The notes: generated by a model not told the origin, from the letters alone. 64,000 nucleotides of DNA from an uncultured Gammaproteobacteria bacterium (GCA_947259485.1 CAMYLU010000006.1:124001-188000); one strand, 5' to 3'. Numbered from the stretch's first letter, positions 16,771 to 26,507 are shown. Program-made: numbers and translations.

Positions 16771-18837
16771 TTACTCATCGTCGAAAAATACACGGTCGTA
16801 TTTCATGCGATTGTCGGGATCTACCTCGGTGTCGAGTTCGCGCGCGTAACGATGGCCAGAGAACACGGCCCCGGCAATGATGGTTGGCGTCAGGCAGTCT
16901 CCGATCCGGGTCAGCGAGTCGGGTTTATAGCCGGTTCCGGCTTCGAGGCCCTGTTGCAGTTCGTGAAACAGTGTGTCGTTGGGGGAGCGGATGGTCACGG
17001 TCACCACCGCACCGACATCGATATTGCTGCGATTACCGGTGTAAGTGCATTCTAGTTCAGCTGTGTTGCCGTTGAAGGCAACCAGGGCATGCGAAGTGAT
17101 AATATCGACCTCCAGTTCCATCATGCGTCGCTGTATGCGGCCCTGTTCATTAGTGTAATCGCCCCAGTTTGATACCATGACCTCTGGTGTCACCAGCGTG
17201 ACCGGAATACCCCTCGAGCGCAGTAACTCGGCGATCACGTTGCCCATGTAGTAATGATCGTCGTCATAAATCAGGGTAGGGCCGTCGGGCAATCGTCCGG
17301 CCATGATGTCGTCCGGCGTAAATACCTGTTCGGCCGGGCCCAGTTCATCGAGCGGCGCCTGGTTGTACAAACCGCGCCCATTCGCAAGCCAGCTGGCACC
17401 GGTGGCGATGACAATATGATTTGCCTCGACCGCGAGTACCTGCTCGGCGTCCATCAGGTTATCGAAGTAGACATCGACGTTATGCATATTCTGGATTTCG
17501 TGTACCCGGTAGTTGCGCACGCGCGCCCATTCGCCAAGCCCGGGCAGTTCGGATTCCTGGTTAATCCGCCCACCGAGAGTATGTTGAGCCTCGGCCAGCA
17601 TCACCTGGTAACCCCGGCGCCCGAGTGCCCGCGTTGCTTCGAGCCCGGCGGGGCCGCCGCCGATGACCAGAACATTTGAATCTGAACCCTTTGGCGCGAT
17701 TTTTTCAGGGTGCCAGCCGCGCCGCCACTCCTCGCTGATGGTGGGATTCTGGGTGCAGCGGATCGGCGTGGAGGTGCCATCGCCGGTGTAACAGATGTTG
17801 CAGCCAATGCATTCGCGGATTTCATCGATGCGACCTTCCTCTATTTTCTTCGGCAGGAAAGGATCGGCGATGGATGGCCGGGCGGCGCCGATAAAATCGA
17901 CGATACCGCGCTTGACCTGTGACACCATGGTGTCGGGCGAGGTGAAGCGGCCCACCGTCACCACGGGTTTGCTAGTGATCGATTTAACGTATGACATGTA
18001 GGCTTCCAGCGAGCCTTCCTTGATGAAGCGCGATACCCCCATTTCGCGGGAATAGTCATTGATATTGATGTCCCATAGATCCGGCAGTTCGGCCAGCATT
18101 TCGATCATGTCACGGTGCTCACCGATTACCGGATCGCCATCGTCGTCACCGCCCTCGTCGGCAGAAAAGCGCACCGCAACCGCGCAGCGATCACCGACGG
18201 CATCTTTTGTTTCCTCGATCAACTCGCGCACCAATCGCACCCGGTTTTCGAGCGACCCCCCGTACTCGTCGCTACGGGTGTTGGTTTTCGACGACAGGAA
18301 ATGCGACAGCAGGTAGCCATGGGTGGCATAGACGTAGACGATATCGAAGCCGGCATCGCGCGCACGCAGTGCGGCGTTTCGGTGCCAGCGCCTGAGTTCA
18401 CGGATATCGGATTTGTCCATCGCGCGTGCCTGGTAAGGTATGCCGATGGCGTTCGGCAAGTTCGCCACGTCCATCGCGACTTCGTTGCTAAACAGGTTGG
18501 TGGTACGCGAGCCACCGAACCAGAGTTCTGCGCCCGCGAGCGAGCCGTGCTCATGCACTTGCTCGGTCATGATCGAGTGCGCCCTGATATCGCCCTGGTC
18601 CCAGAGCGACGCGTAAGGGTGGGGCAGGTCGTCCGACGCGGGATGGATCGAGCAGAATTCGGTGCAGACCACGCCCCAACCACCCTCGGCCTTCATGCCG
18701 CGTAAGGCGGCGACCATGCGCGGTCGAAGCCAGCCCAGGCCGGTGCAGTGAGGGACCTGGTAGAAACGGTTTCTAGCGGTTACGGGCCCGATTTTAACCG
18801 GCTCGAACAGTACGTCGTAACGGGGATCTCGTGACAT
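16771..18837 (-). CDS. Trimethylamine/dimethylamine dehydrogenase-family flavoprotein
   Basis: A 688-residue iron-sulfur flavoprotein of the old-yellow-enzyme/TMADH type. The N-terminal FMN barrel matches TMADH blocks (MSRDPRYDVLFEP, RNRFYQVPHC, YGGSLENR, GCARPS-like GAARPSIADPFLPKK). Cys31 in QVPHC corresponds to the cysteine that binds FMN covalently; CIGCNIC plus a later C form the 4Fe-4S site; a second dinucleotide fold starts at NVLVIGGGPAGLEATRALG. Two aromatic-bowl tryptophans (PDLWDI and RRGWHPEK) are kept; the third bowl residue (Tyr in TMADH, Gln in DMADH) is Phe61. So it probably demethylates a methylated amine, with DMA, TMA or a betaine-type compound possible. ATG 18837 has an AGGAG site. 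Confidence 0.85.
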   Translation of the reverse strand: MSRDPRYDVLFEPVKIGPVTARNRFYQVPHCTGLGWLRPRMVAALRGMKAEGGWGVVCTEFCSIHPASDDLPHPYASLWDQGDIRAHSIMTEQVHEHGSLAGAELWFGGSRTTNLFSNEVAMDVANLPNAIGIPYQARAMDKSDIRELRRWHRNAALRARDAGFDIVYVYATHGYLLSHFLSSKTNTRSDEYGGSLENRVRLVRELIEETKDAVGDRCAVAVRFSADEGGDDDGDPVIGEHRDMIEMLAELPDLWDININDYSREMGVSRFIKEGSLEAYMSYVKSITSKPVVTVGRFTSPDTMVSQVKRGIVDFIGAARPSIADPFLPKKIEEGRIDEIRECIGCNICYTGDGTSTPIRCTQNPTISEEWRRGWHPEKIAPKGSDSNVLVIGGGPAGLEATRALGRRGYQVMLAEAQHTLGGRINQESELPGLGEWARVRNYRVHEIQNMHNVDVYFDNLMDAEQVLAVEANHIVIATGASWLANGRGLYNQAPLDELGPAEQVFTPDDIMAGRLPDGPTLIYDDDHYYMGNVIAELLRSRGIPVTLVTPEVMVSNWGDYTNEQGRIQRRMMELEVDIITSHALVAFNGNTAELECTYTGNRSNIDVGAVVTVTIRSPNDTLFHELQQGLEAGTGYKPDSLTRIGDCLTPTIIAGAVFSGHRYARELDTEVDPDNRMKYDRVFFDDE

Positions 18838-18923
18838 GTGAAGACTCCTGATTCTAGCCGTTAGACTATCACTCATACCTCACAAAAAGCGACGCTTAGC
18901 GGGAAGTGACTATTCGACAAGCT

Positions 18924-19364
18924 TTAATCTACTGACAATTCGGGGCCGAAGGATTTTATAGCGGTCGTAACACAGGCAGCATCATCAGTTGATACACCCC
19001 CGGCGGCACCGATAGCTCCAATAATTTCGTTTTTATCGTTACGCACAAGAACACCTCCGGGCAACGGGATTATTTTGCCGTCCGTCATGCCGTTTAATGC
19101 ATTGATGAATCCTTGTTGCAGCGCGTCCTGGTTGTAGCGTTCTGCCAGTTGGTCCGTATCGCACGCCATGGCAAGTGCCCCCCAGGCCTTGGCCTGCGCA
19201 ATCTTGACTCGCAAAAATGACACCCCGTCTTCACGCTGAAAAGCTTTCAGATGTGCGCCCGAATCGAGCACCGCAACCGCGATTGGTGGCATATCTTTTT
19301 CATGCGCAGCATTGAGTGCTTCAACAATCAGCTTGTTCGCCTGTTGCAAAGTTAATTCTGCCAA
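18924..19364 (-). CDS. HbpS/GlcG family protein
   Basis: A 146-residue protein of the haem-degrading/GlcG family (PF03928 type): LTLQQANKLIVEALNAA, IAVAVLDSGAHLKAFQREDG, IPLPGGVLVR, IGAIGAAGGVSTDDAACV. Members bind haem, cobalamin or small ligands, and many are of unknown role next to catabolic flavoproteins. The start is taken as TTG 19364 because AAAGGGGG lies just upstream and the family begins here; longer versions would run into the divergent promoter. It precedes the TMADH-like gene by 86 nt on the same strand and may share its transcript. Confidence 0.75.
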   Translation of the reverse strand: MAELTLQQANKLIVEALNAAHEKDMPPIAVAVLDSGAHLKAFQREDGVSFLRVKIAQAKAWGALAMACDTDQLAERYNQDALQQGFINALNGMTDGKIIPLPGGVLVRNDKNEIIGAIGAAGGVSTDDAACVTTAIKSFGPELSVD

Positions 19365-19509
19365 CTTTCGTCCCCCTTTGAATTCCGGGGACAGTATACC
19401 TATTTGCAGGCTGTCCCAGGAATACGAGTAAACAGGTATACTATCCGCCGATTTCTCACAGGTTCTAAGCGCTTGTAAGGATTGAACAGGGCACATTGGA
19501 GATTTTAAA

Positions 19510-20292
19510 TTGACCGAGGTTTCGTACGAGTTTACCCGGGCCATCACCCGGCTGCCCGCACACAGTATCGTGGATGGTTTAAGGGCGGAAGATCTTGGCA
19601 ACCCGGATCATGCTCAAATGATCAGGGATCACGCGCACTATGTAGCGACGCTTAAAGAGGCTGGAGCCAGTGTTACTGAATTACCTGCAGTCGAGGCCTA
19701 TCCGGATTCTGTCTTTGTCGAAGACGTCGCGCTTTGCCTGCCCGAGGTCGCCATCCTGATGCGTCCGGGCGCACCGTCCCGGCTCGGGGAAGTGGGCGAA
19801 ATGGCCCCGGTATTGCGCGATGTATACGACCAGGTGCTCGAAATTGGGGGACCTGGTTTTATTGAGGGGGGTGACATTCTCACCACTTCGAGAGAAATCC
19901 TGGTGGGTCGTTCTGCCCGAACCGATAAAGCCGGCGTTGAGGAACTTGCAGAAATTGTCGGTCAATTCGGTTACCAGCTACGCGAAGTGATGACGCCCGA
20001 GGCTGTGTTGCATTTCAAAACGGATTGCTCGCTGCTGGATGCGGAAACGATTTTGTCAACCAAACGCCTAGATGCCTCCGGCTGCTTCGAGAATTATCGT
20101 GTGATCCACACCTGTGACGGTGAAGAAGCCGCCGCAAACACAATCCGCTTCAACGAACTTGTGCTGATGCCCGCTGGTTTTCCCGGAACCCGCGATCGCC
20201 TGCTTGAGGCAGGTTACGAAGTGCGCGAAATAAACAATAGCGAGTGCGCCAGGCTGGATGGTGGGATGTCCTGTCTCTCGCTGAGATTCTAA
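19510..20292 (+). CDS. Dimethylarginine dimethylaminohydrolase (DDAH)
   Basis: A 260-residue guanidino-modifying enzyme that hydrolyses N-omega-methylated arginine to citrulline and dimethylamine (or methylamine). The blocks line up with Pseudomonas DDAH: RLPAHSIVDGL, DSVFVEDVAL, GGDIL, SARTDKAG, VLHFKTDCS (catalytic His) and LDGGMSCLSLRF (catalytic Cys six residues from the end). It starts at TTG 19510 with GGAG 8 nt upstream. It is divergent from the HbpS and TMADH-like genes, which makes a shared role in freeing and using dimethylamine likely. Arginine deiminase is excluded by length and C-terminus. Confidence 0.9.
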   Translation: MTEVSYEFTRAITRLPAHSIVDGLRAEDLGNPDHAQMIRDHAHYVATLKEAGASVTELPAVEAYPDSVFVEDVALCLPEVAILMRPGAPSRLGEVGEMAPVLRDVYDQVLEIGGPGFIEGGDILTTSREILVGRSARTDKAGVEELAEIVGQFGYQLREVMTPEAVLHFKTDCSLLDAETILSTKRLDASGCFENYRVIHTCDGEEAAANTIRFNELVLMPAGFPGTRDRLLEAGYEVREINNSECARLDGGMSCLSLRF

Positions 20293-20329
20293 CGTGACTA
20301 CGGCATCGAACTGTGCTTTGTTACAACAA

Positions 20330-21265
20330 TCAAAACGATTCGATAGTTTTTATCATGCGCTTTCTTGTCGCCTCGTCAGGCAGGCGCCCATATCCCGCAG
20401 CCATATTGTCGACCATGTGCTTGAGCTTTGAAGTGGCCGGGATAACGCAGGTAACGTCCGGGTGTGAGACGATAAATTTCAGGAAAAACTGCCCCCAGCT
20501 GGTGCAATCCAATTCGGCAGCCCAGGGAGGCAGTGACTTACCCCGGACCTTGCGAAACAGGCTGCCGCGTTGATAGGGACGGTTGATCAGAGTTGCGATG
20601 CCCTGTTCGCCCGCAATTGGCAGCAGGCGTTGTTCGACATCTCGATCCAGTATGTTGTAACTGAACTGGACAAAATCGAGCGGTAGCTGCTGCAGTATTT
20701 TTTCTAACTCGCCGTGGTAACGGCCATGGGAGGTGGTAATACCGATGTAGCGGATTTTCCCCTGGGCTTTCCATTCAACCAGGGTGTCGATGTGGGTTTG
20801 CCAGTCGAGCAGGTTGTGTATCTGCATCAGGTCAATTCTATCCACGCCCAGCCGCCGCATCGACTGCTCCATCTGGTCGATGCCCTCGCGTTTACCACTA
20901 GTCCATACCTTGGTCGCGCTGAACAGGTTCTGCTTATTGCTTATCCGCTCTAACAACGTGCCGGTTACCGCCTCGGCACTGCCATACATCGGCGATGAAT
21001 CAATCAATTGCCCGTCGCTGTCAAAAAATGCCTGCATGACTTCGAGCAGGGGCGACTTTGCAGCTGTCGTGCTGTCAACGTTAAAGGTACGCGACGTCCC
21101 CAGGCCGATCACCGACAAACGTTCACCAGTGGACGGGATTGCTTTCTTGATGACGCCGGATCCCGCGGCAACGAGGTATCCGGGAACGAGCGAGCACAGC
21201 AGCGATACGGCGCCGGTTGATTTTAGAAAATGACGGCGTGTTAAGCCGAGTTTTATTTTACTCAT
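20330..21265 (-). CDS. Tat-exported aldo/keto reductase
   Basis: A 311-residue aldo/keto reductase with a twin-arginine export signal (TRRHFLK followed by a hydrophobic stretch and AAGS). The AKR barrel then shows LSVIGLGTSRTF, DSSPMYGSAE with the catalytic Tyr, SATKVW and LMQIHNLLDW with the catalytic His. Members of this exported subgroup use NADPH or an unknown cofactor; the substrate is not known. The start at 21265 overlaps the end of the upstream transporter gene by 8 nt, so the two are cotranscribed. Confidence 0.85.
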   Translation of the reverse strand: MSKIKLGLTRRHFLKSTGAVSLLCSLVPGYLVAAGSGVIKKAIPSTGERLSVIGLGTSRTFNVDSTTAAKSPLLEVMQAFFDSDGQLIDSSPMYGSAEAVTGTLLERISNKQNLFSATKVWTSGKREGIDQMEQSMRRLGVDRIDLMQIHNLLDWQTHIDTLVEWKAQGKIRYIGITTSHGRYHGELEKILQQLPLDFVQFSYNILDRDVEQRLLPIAGEQGIATLINRPYQRGSLFRKVRGKSLPPWAAELDCTSWGQFFLKFIVSHPDVTCVIPATSKLKHMVDNMAAGYGRLPDEATRKRMIKTIESF

Positions 21266-22574
21266 TTGATGTCTCCACAAGCACTGTGTCCGAAGGCTCC
21301 GCGCGGTTACCTTTACTTTCAAAACGGGTACCGAGAAAGATGGCAACCAGGGTCCAGCACACCGCTATCAGGGCGGCAACCCATGCGATTGCGCCGAGCC
21401 CAAGCCCGATACCCTGGGCGAGTGCGGTATAAGTCCAGCCGGCCAGCACGTCACCGCCCCGGTAGACCACGATATCAATCACCGGCTTGGTTTTAAAGCG
21501 GGTTTCGCGTTCTACCCCGGTGAATAACATTTCCCTCCCCGGTCGCGTAATAGAGTAGTTACCGGCGCGGCGAATGATCTGCAAGCCGATTAATAATGCC
21601 AGTCCCGGGGCAATTGCAACCGCGATCCAGCCAAAAATCATGATAACCGGTACCAGCGCCAGGGTTACCGCCAGTCCGAACCTCGTCGCCAGGCGGCTGG
21701 TGGCCAACAGAGCGGTAAATATCGCCAACGAGTTGACGATTAAATCCATCATCCCCCAGTACTGTGAGCGGGTTGCGCGATCGTATTCAACCATGACGTT
21801 CTTCAACTCGAAGTAGACGAAACTACTCATCATCGTATAGAGCAGGATAAACAGCCCGATCCCGAGCAAAAAGCGATGGTTGAGGAAATCGATGAAGCCA
21901 CCCAGGAAATCTTCACCGATTGACTTCACCGGGACAGTATCAAAGGCCGTATCGCGATGTTCTGTGTGTCTCGATTTATCAAGTATCAGAATGATTGGAA
22001 CTATCAGTAATAGTATCAGTGCGGCGATGAATAACAGGTTATAAACGCCAACGATATCACCCAGCAGAACGGGAATAGAGGGACCCGCTACCGCGCCAAT
22101 ACTTGCACCCGCGCCGAAAAAACCGAACAGCCTTTTCGATTGCGACCTGGAGTAGATATCGGACATGAAGCTCCAGAATACCGAGACATGAAACAGGGCG
22201 AAAAAACTGACCCATATGTAGAAGGCTTTATCGATTGTTCCAGTGTCATCAAACCATCGGGTACCGAGATAGAACAACAGGAAAGATGCGGCGAAAAAGA
22301 TGTAAACACCGGGTACCAGCCGCTTCAGGTTAATCCTTGATACGACATATCCATATAAAAGCACGGCACCGGCGCTAATGAAAAAGTTCAGCGTCCACAG
22401 CCAGCTCAACTCGGCGTCGGTCCAGTCGCTCGACATCGCGTCTCGTACTGGCCTCAGCACGTAGTAAGCCGTCATTAACATGAAAACAAACAGGAACGAC
22501 AGGGCCGCCGAACGGAGTTCTTCAGGCTCAACCTTGAGTAACCGATTAATTAGGATTTGAAATGGCCCGGACAT
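21258..22574 (-). CDS. MFS transporter, ATP/ADP-translocase-like
   Basis: A 438-residue protein with about 12 membrane helices. The block AALSFLFVFMLMTAYYVLRPVRDAM near the N-terminus is typical of the NTP/NDP exchange-like branch of the major facilitator superfamily found in many free-living bacteria, where the true substrate is unknown. ATG 22574 gives a normal N-terminus; an upstream start would overlap the YbaK gene. It is cotranscribed with the aldo/keto reductase. Confidence 0.8.
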   Translation of the reverse strand: MSGPFQILINRLLKVEPEELRSAALSFLFVFMLMTAYYVLRPVRDAMSSDWTDAELSWLWTLNFFISAGAVLLYGYVVSRINLKRLVPGVYIFFAASFLLFYLGTRWFDDTGTIDKAFYIWVSFFALFHVSVFWSFMSDIYSRSQSKRLFGFFGAGASIGAVAGPSIPVLLGDIVGVYNLLFIAALILLLIVPIILILDKSRHTEHRDTAFDTVPVKSIGEDFLGGFIDFLNHRFLLGIGLFILLYTMMSSFVYFELKNVMVEYDRATRSQYWGMMDLIVNSLAIFTALLATSRLATRFGLAVTLALVPVIMIFGWIAVAIAPGLALLIGLQIIRRAGNYSITRPGREMLFTGVERETRFKTKPVIDIVVYRGGDVLAGWTYTALAQGIGLGLGAIAWVAALIAVCWTLVAIFLGTRFESKGNRAEPSDTVLVETSNE

Positions 22575-22656
22575 CAATTCAGTAGCAGCTAATAAAATGT
22601 CGGAAGTATAACCGAAGCTTATGGCAGGCCTCTGAATTCGGGCTGTATATTTTTTG

Positions 22657-23172
22657 CTAGGAGGCATCTTCCGCCGGCTTGAATGAATCCCGCCTTGCGA
22701 GCGCTGCGACTACTCCGGCCGACGGTTGCAGCAGCATAACCTGCGGATCGACCAGAAGTTTCGAACTGCGGTTGCCACCACCAAGCACGACATATTCACA
22801 TTGCATGACAGCCTCATCTATCCAGATGGGCAGGTCGTCGGGCAGGCATAACGGGGTTACACCACCGATTTCCATGCCGGTCATCTCGCGGGTTTCGTCG
22901 GCCGAGGCAAAGGACACCTTGCGCGCGCCCATTTTTTTACGCACCGTGTGATTGGTGTTCAGGCGATCGGTGGCGAGCACTACGCAAACCACGAATTTTT
23001 TATCCCCGGTTTTGGAGCGCACCAGGATAGCATTGGCGGAATTTTCAAGTGCCACGCCGTAGTGCTCGCAAAACGCGGCCGTATCGGCAAGCTCCGGAGC
23101 GCAGGGCAAGACCTCGAATGGGTAGCCGGCCTGTTCGAGAAAGGCCCGTATTTGTGGAAGCGTATCACTCAA
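22657..23172 (-). CDS. YbaK/ProX-type aminoacyl-tRNA deacylase domain protein
   Basis: A 171-residue single-domain protein of the YbaK/EbsC family. The core is ANAILVRSKTGDKKFVVCVVLATDRLNTNHTVRKKMGARKVSFAS with the conserved lysine region, and GGVTPLCLPDDLPIWIDEAVM. These enzymes remove mischarged amino acids from tRNA; the particular tRNA cannot be told. It is the first gene of a three-gene minus-strand run. Confidence 0.85.
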   Translation of the reverse strand: MSDTLPQIRAFLEQAGYPFEVLPCAPELADTAAFCEHYGVALENSANAILVRSKTGDKKFVVCVVLATDRLNTNHTVRKKMGARKVSFASADETREMTGMEIGGVTPLCLPDDLPIWIDEAVMQCEYVVLGGGNRSSKLLVDPQVMLLQPSAGVVAALARRDSFKPAEDAS

Positions 23173-23291
23173 GGATTATTTGCCTCTACCGCTAGCCGAT
23201 CGGGAGCATATTATTTAACATAGTCGCTGTTTTATGTGAAAGAAATTTTACCGCTGAATCAAATGAGGCCTGGGAGAAAACTGGAGCAACC

Positions 23292-24014
23292 ATGAAGTTA
23301 TCCGATTTTAAGATGCTGACTTTCGATACCTACGGTACCTTGATCGACTGGGAAAGCGGAATTTACAATGCGCTCGAGCCCCTGCTCGATAAATTGCCGC
23401 TCAAGTTGAGTCGTGATGAAGTGCTGGAACTGTTTGCAGAGTGCGAAATGCAGCAGCAAGCCAGTAACCCGACCCAGGTTTACAGTTCGCTGCTCGACGA
23501 GGTGAGCCGCGCGATCGCAAAAAAATGGCAGATCAAGATCAGCGATGAAGAAGCCGTGACTTTTGGTCGGTCGGTAAAGCACTGGCCCGAATTTGAAGAT
23601 TCGGCTGCAAGCCTGAATTATTTGCGTCAGCATTACCTGATGGCGACTTTGACCAATTGCGATCGCATCAGTTACATGGGCAGTAATGCACGATTAGAAA
23701 TTGAATGGGATGCAATTTACACCGCACAGGATGTCGGCTGTTACAAGCCCAGGCTGCGTAACTTCGATTACATGCTTGAACAGGCCAGGCGCGACCTCGG
23801 CATTCTGCCAAACGAGATTCTGCACGTTGCGCAATCGCTGACACACGACATGGTGCCTGCTACCAGCATGGGTATGACCAAGGTCTGGATCAATCGGCGC
23901 CACAACCAGGAAGGCCTTGGCGCGACCGCGCCGCCACAGGGCGAATACACGATCGAGCGGGAATTCAACAGCATGGCCGATTTCGTCAAAGCGCACCAAC
24001 AGGAGTTGGCATAG
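23292..24014 (+). CDS. HAD-family haloacid dehalogenase-like hydrolase
   Basis: A 240-residue HAD protein. Motif I is FDTYGTLIDWE (nucleophile Asp, with Tyr in the place typical of L-2-haloacid dehalogenases), motif II is TLTNCD, the lysine lies in CYKPRLRNF, and the final acidic motif is reduced to VAQSLTHDMVPA. Real substrate may be a phosphate ester or a halo acid. The gene is 6 nt upstream of a histidine phosphatase gene. Confidence 0.85.
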   Translation: MKLSDFKMLTFDTYGTLIDWESGIYNALEPLLDKLPLKLSRDEVLELFAECEMQQQASNPTQVYSSLLDEVSRAIAKKWQIKISDEEAVTFGRSVKHWPEFEDSAASLNYLRQHYLMATLTNCDRISYMGSNARLEIEWDAIYTAQDVGCYKPRLRNFDYMLEQARRDLGILPNEILHVAQSLTHDMVPATSMGMTKVWINRRHNQEGLGATAPPQGEYTIEREFNSMADFVKAHQQELA

Positions 24015-24020
24015 GCCGTC

Positions 24021-24695
24021 ATGCACAGCGTATCCCGGCAGTTGACAGGCAGAGTTCTAGGCATCTGGCTCGCACCAGCGCTCGGCATTTTGTTACTGAT
24101 CACCAATCCTGTCGCTGCTGCGACTCCGACTCTTTTAACCGATCTTGCATTGGTCGATGCGTTGCGCAGCGGGGGGTACAATATCTACTTCCGCCATGTC
24201 TCTACCGACTGGTCGCAATCCGATAACCTGCGCCAGGCTGACGACTGGTTGAGCTGCAACCCGGCGCAGATGCGTCAACTCTCGGAATCGGGGCGTGCCG
24301 ATGCGGTGGCAATTGGTGACGCCATTCGCAGTCTCGAAATACCGGTCGGTGAAATCCTGGCGAGTCCCTATTGCCGCACCGTCGAAACCGCACGCTTGAT
24401 GAAACTTGGTGAGGTTACCGCTACAACCGAGGTGATGAATTTGCGCGCAGCGGAATATTTCGGTGGCCGTGCAGCCATCGTCGCCACCGCGCAGGCACTG
24501 CTTGCTACGTCACCCGGGCCCGGCAGCAACCGTATCATCGTTGCGCACGGCAATGTCGCGCAGGCATCGACGCCGGTATATCCCGCCGAAGGCGAGGGCG
24601 TCGTGTTCCGGCCAGACAACAAGGGCGGTTTCCATCTGATCGGCCGGATCAGTCCGGCTGACTGGCCCCGGCTTTTGAATCTGGCGCAGCAGTAA
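24021..24695 (+). CDS. Exported histidine phosphatase family protein
   Basis: A 224-residue protein with an N-terminal signal sequence (hydrophobic run ending ITNPVAAATP). The catalytic RH pair is kept in IYFRHVSTD, though the usual glycine after it is replaced by Val. ILASPYCRTVETA and IVAHGNVAQ carry the second arginine and histidine. It is likely a periplasmic phosphatase of unknown substrate, in a two-gene operon with the HAD gene. Confidence 0.85.
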   Translation: MHSVSRQLTGRVLGIWLAPALGILLLITNPVAAATPTLLTDLALVDALRSGGYNIYFRHVSTDWSQSDNLRQADDWLSCNPAQMRQLSESGRADAVAIGDAIRSLEIPVGEILASPYCRTVETARLMKLGEVTATTEVMNLRAAEYFGGRAAIVATAQALLATSPGPGSNRIIVAHGNVAQASTPVYPAEGEGVVFRPDNKGGFHLIGRISPADWPRLLNLAQQ

Positions 24696-24728
24696 TCGCC
24701 CTGACTGATTGATCGCGCGCTGCAGACT

Positions 24729-26507
24729 TTATTGTTTAGTGGTGGATGAGTCGATGGTATAAAGCGCGATCGATTGGGTCTGGCCTCGCACCGTGGCCTC
24801 ACCGATCCTGGATAGTTCGATATCATCGATTGAGGCGGCGCTCGATTCCGAAATCATCAAGCGGGTTCCGTATTCCTTGTTCAACGCCTCGAGACGCGCT
24901 GCAAGGTTAACCGCATCGCCGTGAACCGTGTAGTTCAGGCGTCCCCTGGCGCCGATAGCCCCGGCAACCACCCGGCCGGTATTGATGCCGATCCGAATGT
25001 TCAGCTTTTCGCCGTCATACTCGTTGTTGACTACTGTGTTCAACATTTCCAGTGCGGCGTGAACCGCGTTGCGGGCATGGTTGTCGTCGGCAATCGGAAC
25101 GTTGAAAGTCGCCAGGATCGCATCACCCTGGAACTGGGTGACCACCCCTCCCTTTTGTTCGAGTATCTCGACCATTGCCGAGAAATAAGCATTGAGAACA
25201 TCGACTATTTTGACCGGCCCCAGCGCTTCGGTGAGCTGGGTGAATGATTCGATATCGCAAAACAGGATCGTGGCCTCGGTTTGCTGCACCGGAATCGCGC
25301 CGCCGCCGGCCAGTAGCGAACTGGCTACCTTTTCCGGCACAAAACGTCCCAGCGTATCGCGAATCACCTGGCGCTCGCGTAATCCTTTGACCATGTTATT
25401 GAACGCCATGCTGGCCTCGTCGAGTTCCCTGATATAACTGCCGTTCAGTGGCTCGACCGTGTCTAGATCGCCCGCGTCGACCGTATTTGCGGCGCTTACG
25501 ATTTCCTTGATCGGTCTGCTGACCTGGCGACCGACGATGATTGATGCAATGATCCCGAGCAGCAGAATCGAAAGGCCGGCAGCCAGCGATCTGAGTATAT
25601 TACGTCTCTGATCGCCGGAGTGTAGGGTGGTGTTCAGATAGACGCCGATGGTCCAGGGAGCGGGACCATAACGCTCGATATCGCGATAAAGATAAAGATA
25701 GAAATCGTCGCCCCAGAATATGCCGCTGGCCTCGGTGTCCTCGAGCGCGGCCGAGATAAATGACGCTTCCTCATCGGGCGACCAGATGCGTTCCAACACC
25801 AGGTCGCCTAATTCGTCGAGGTGAGGTAACGGTTGCTGTTCGCTGCCGCTAATAATGCCAGGGTGAGCAAGAACGTATTCGCGATTGTATAAAACGAATG
25901 GGGTTACGCCGGTATCAGCATGATTTCGCGCGAGAAGAGCGGACAGTTCACGCACGGTTACGATCTGCGCAAAAATACCGATAAATTCGCCATCGGCATT
26001 ACGCAGGGGAATATCGTGCAGCAGGGTCGACAAGTCTACCGTGTCGGTAAAGATCGGCTCACGCCAGGCGGTCGATGCTGTCGCTTTAACCTGGTTTAGA
26101 TAATCCTGGAACCAGGGATTTTGCGACCAGTCTCCAGTTATCGCGACCCGCTCATCCCGATGCCAGCGCCGGCCCTTGCCATCAGCCGTGATAAGCGCGA
26201 CTCCAGCCACCTGCGGTGTCGCCGCGAGCGAGCCGAAAATATAGTCATCGAAGGAAGACAGGTCCTGCAGATCCTTGACGTCACCCGCTACCCAGCGCGC
26301 CTGGTTGGCGATCGGCTTGAGGCGCTCATCGAGGGTTAGCTCCATCGCGTCGATTAAGGTTTTGCCCCGGTCAGCCCAGAGCTGGCGAGTGCTTTCCGCG
26401 GCCTGGCTGAAGCCGAGATAAAGCACGATACCCACGCTGAGCGCGAGCAGGCTACTGGCACCGAACACGGTGATCGCGGTAATCGGAATTCGATACCCTG
26501 CTGTCAT
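24729..26507 (-). CDS. Membrane class III adenylate/guanylate cyclase with sensor domain
   Basis: A 592-residue receptor cyclase. Order: membrane helix at about 10-33, a periplasmic double-Cache-like sensor to about 305, a second helix at about 308-330 (ILLLGIIASIIVGRQ), a HAMP domain to about 385, then a class III catalytic domain. Both metal aspartates are present (LFCDIESFT and QGDAILATF), as is GINTGRVVAGAIGARGRLNYTVHGDAVNLAARLE. It is likely active. The ligand is unknown. The gene is convergent with the phosphatase gene. Confidence 0.92.
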   Translation of the reverse strand: MTAGYRIPITAITVFGASSLLALSVGIVLYLGFSQAAESTRQLWADRGKTLIDAMELTLDERLKPIANQARWVAGDVKDLQDLSSFDDYIFGSLAATPQVAGVALITADGKGRRWHRDERVAITGDWSQNPWFQDYLNQVKATASTAWREPIFTDTVDLSTLLHDIPLRNADGEFIGIFAQIVTVRELSALLARNHADTGVTPFVLYNREYVLAHPGIISGSEQQPLPHLDELGDLVLERIWSPDEEASFISAALEDTEASGIFWGDDFYLYLYRDIERYGPAPWTIGVYLNTTLHSGDQRRNILRSLAAGLSILLLGIIASIIVGRQVSRPIKEIVSAANTVDAGDLDTVEPLNGSYIRELDEASMAFNNMVKGLRERQVIRDTLGRFVPEKVASSLLAGGGAIPVQQTEATILFCDIESFTQLTEALGPVKIVDVLNAYFSAMVEILEQKGGVVTQFQGDAILATFNVPIADDNHARNAVHAALEMLNTVVNNEYDGEKLNIRIGINTGRVVAGAIGARGRLNYTVHGDAVNLAARLEALNKEYGTRLMISESSAASIDDIELSRIGEATVRGQTQSIALYTIDSSTTKQ

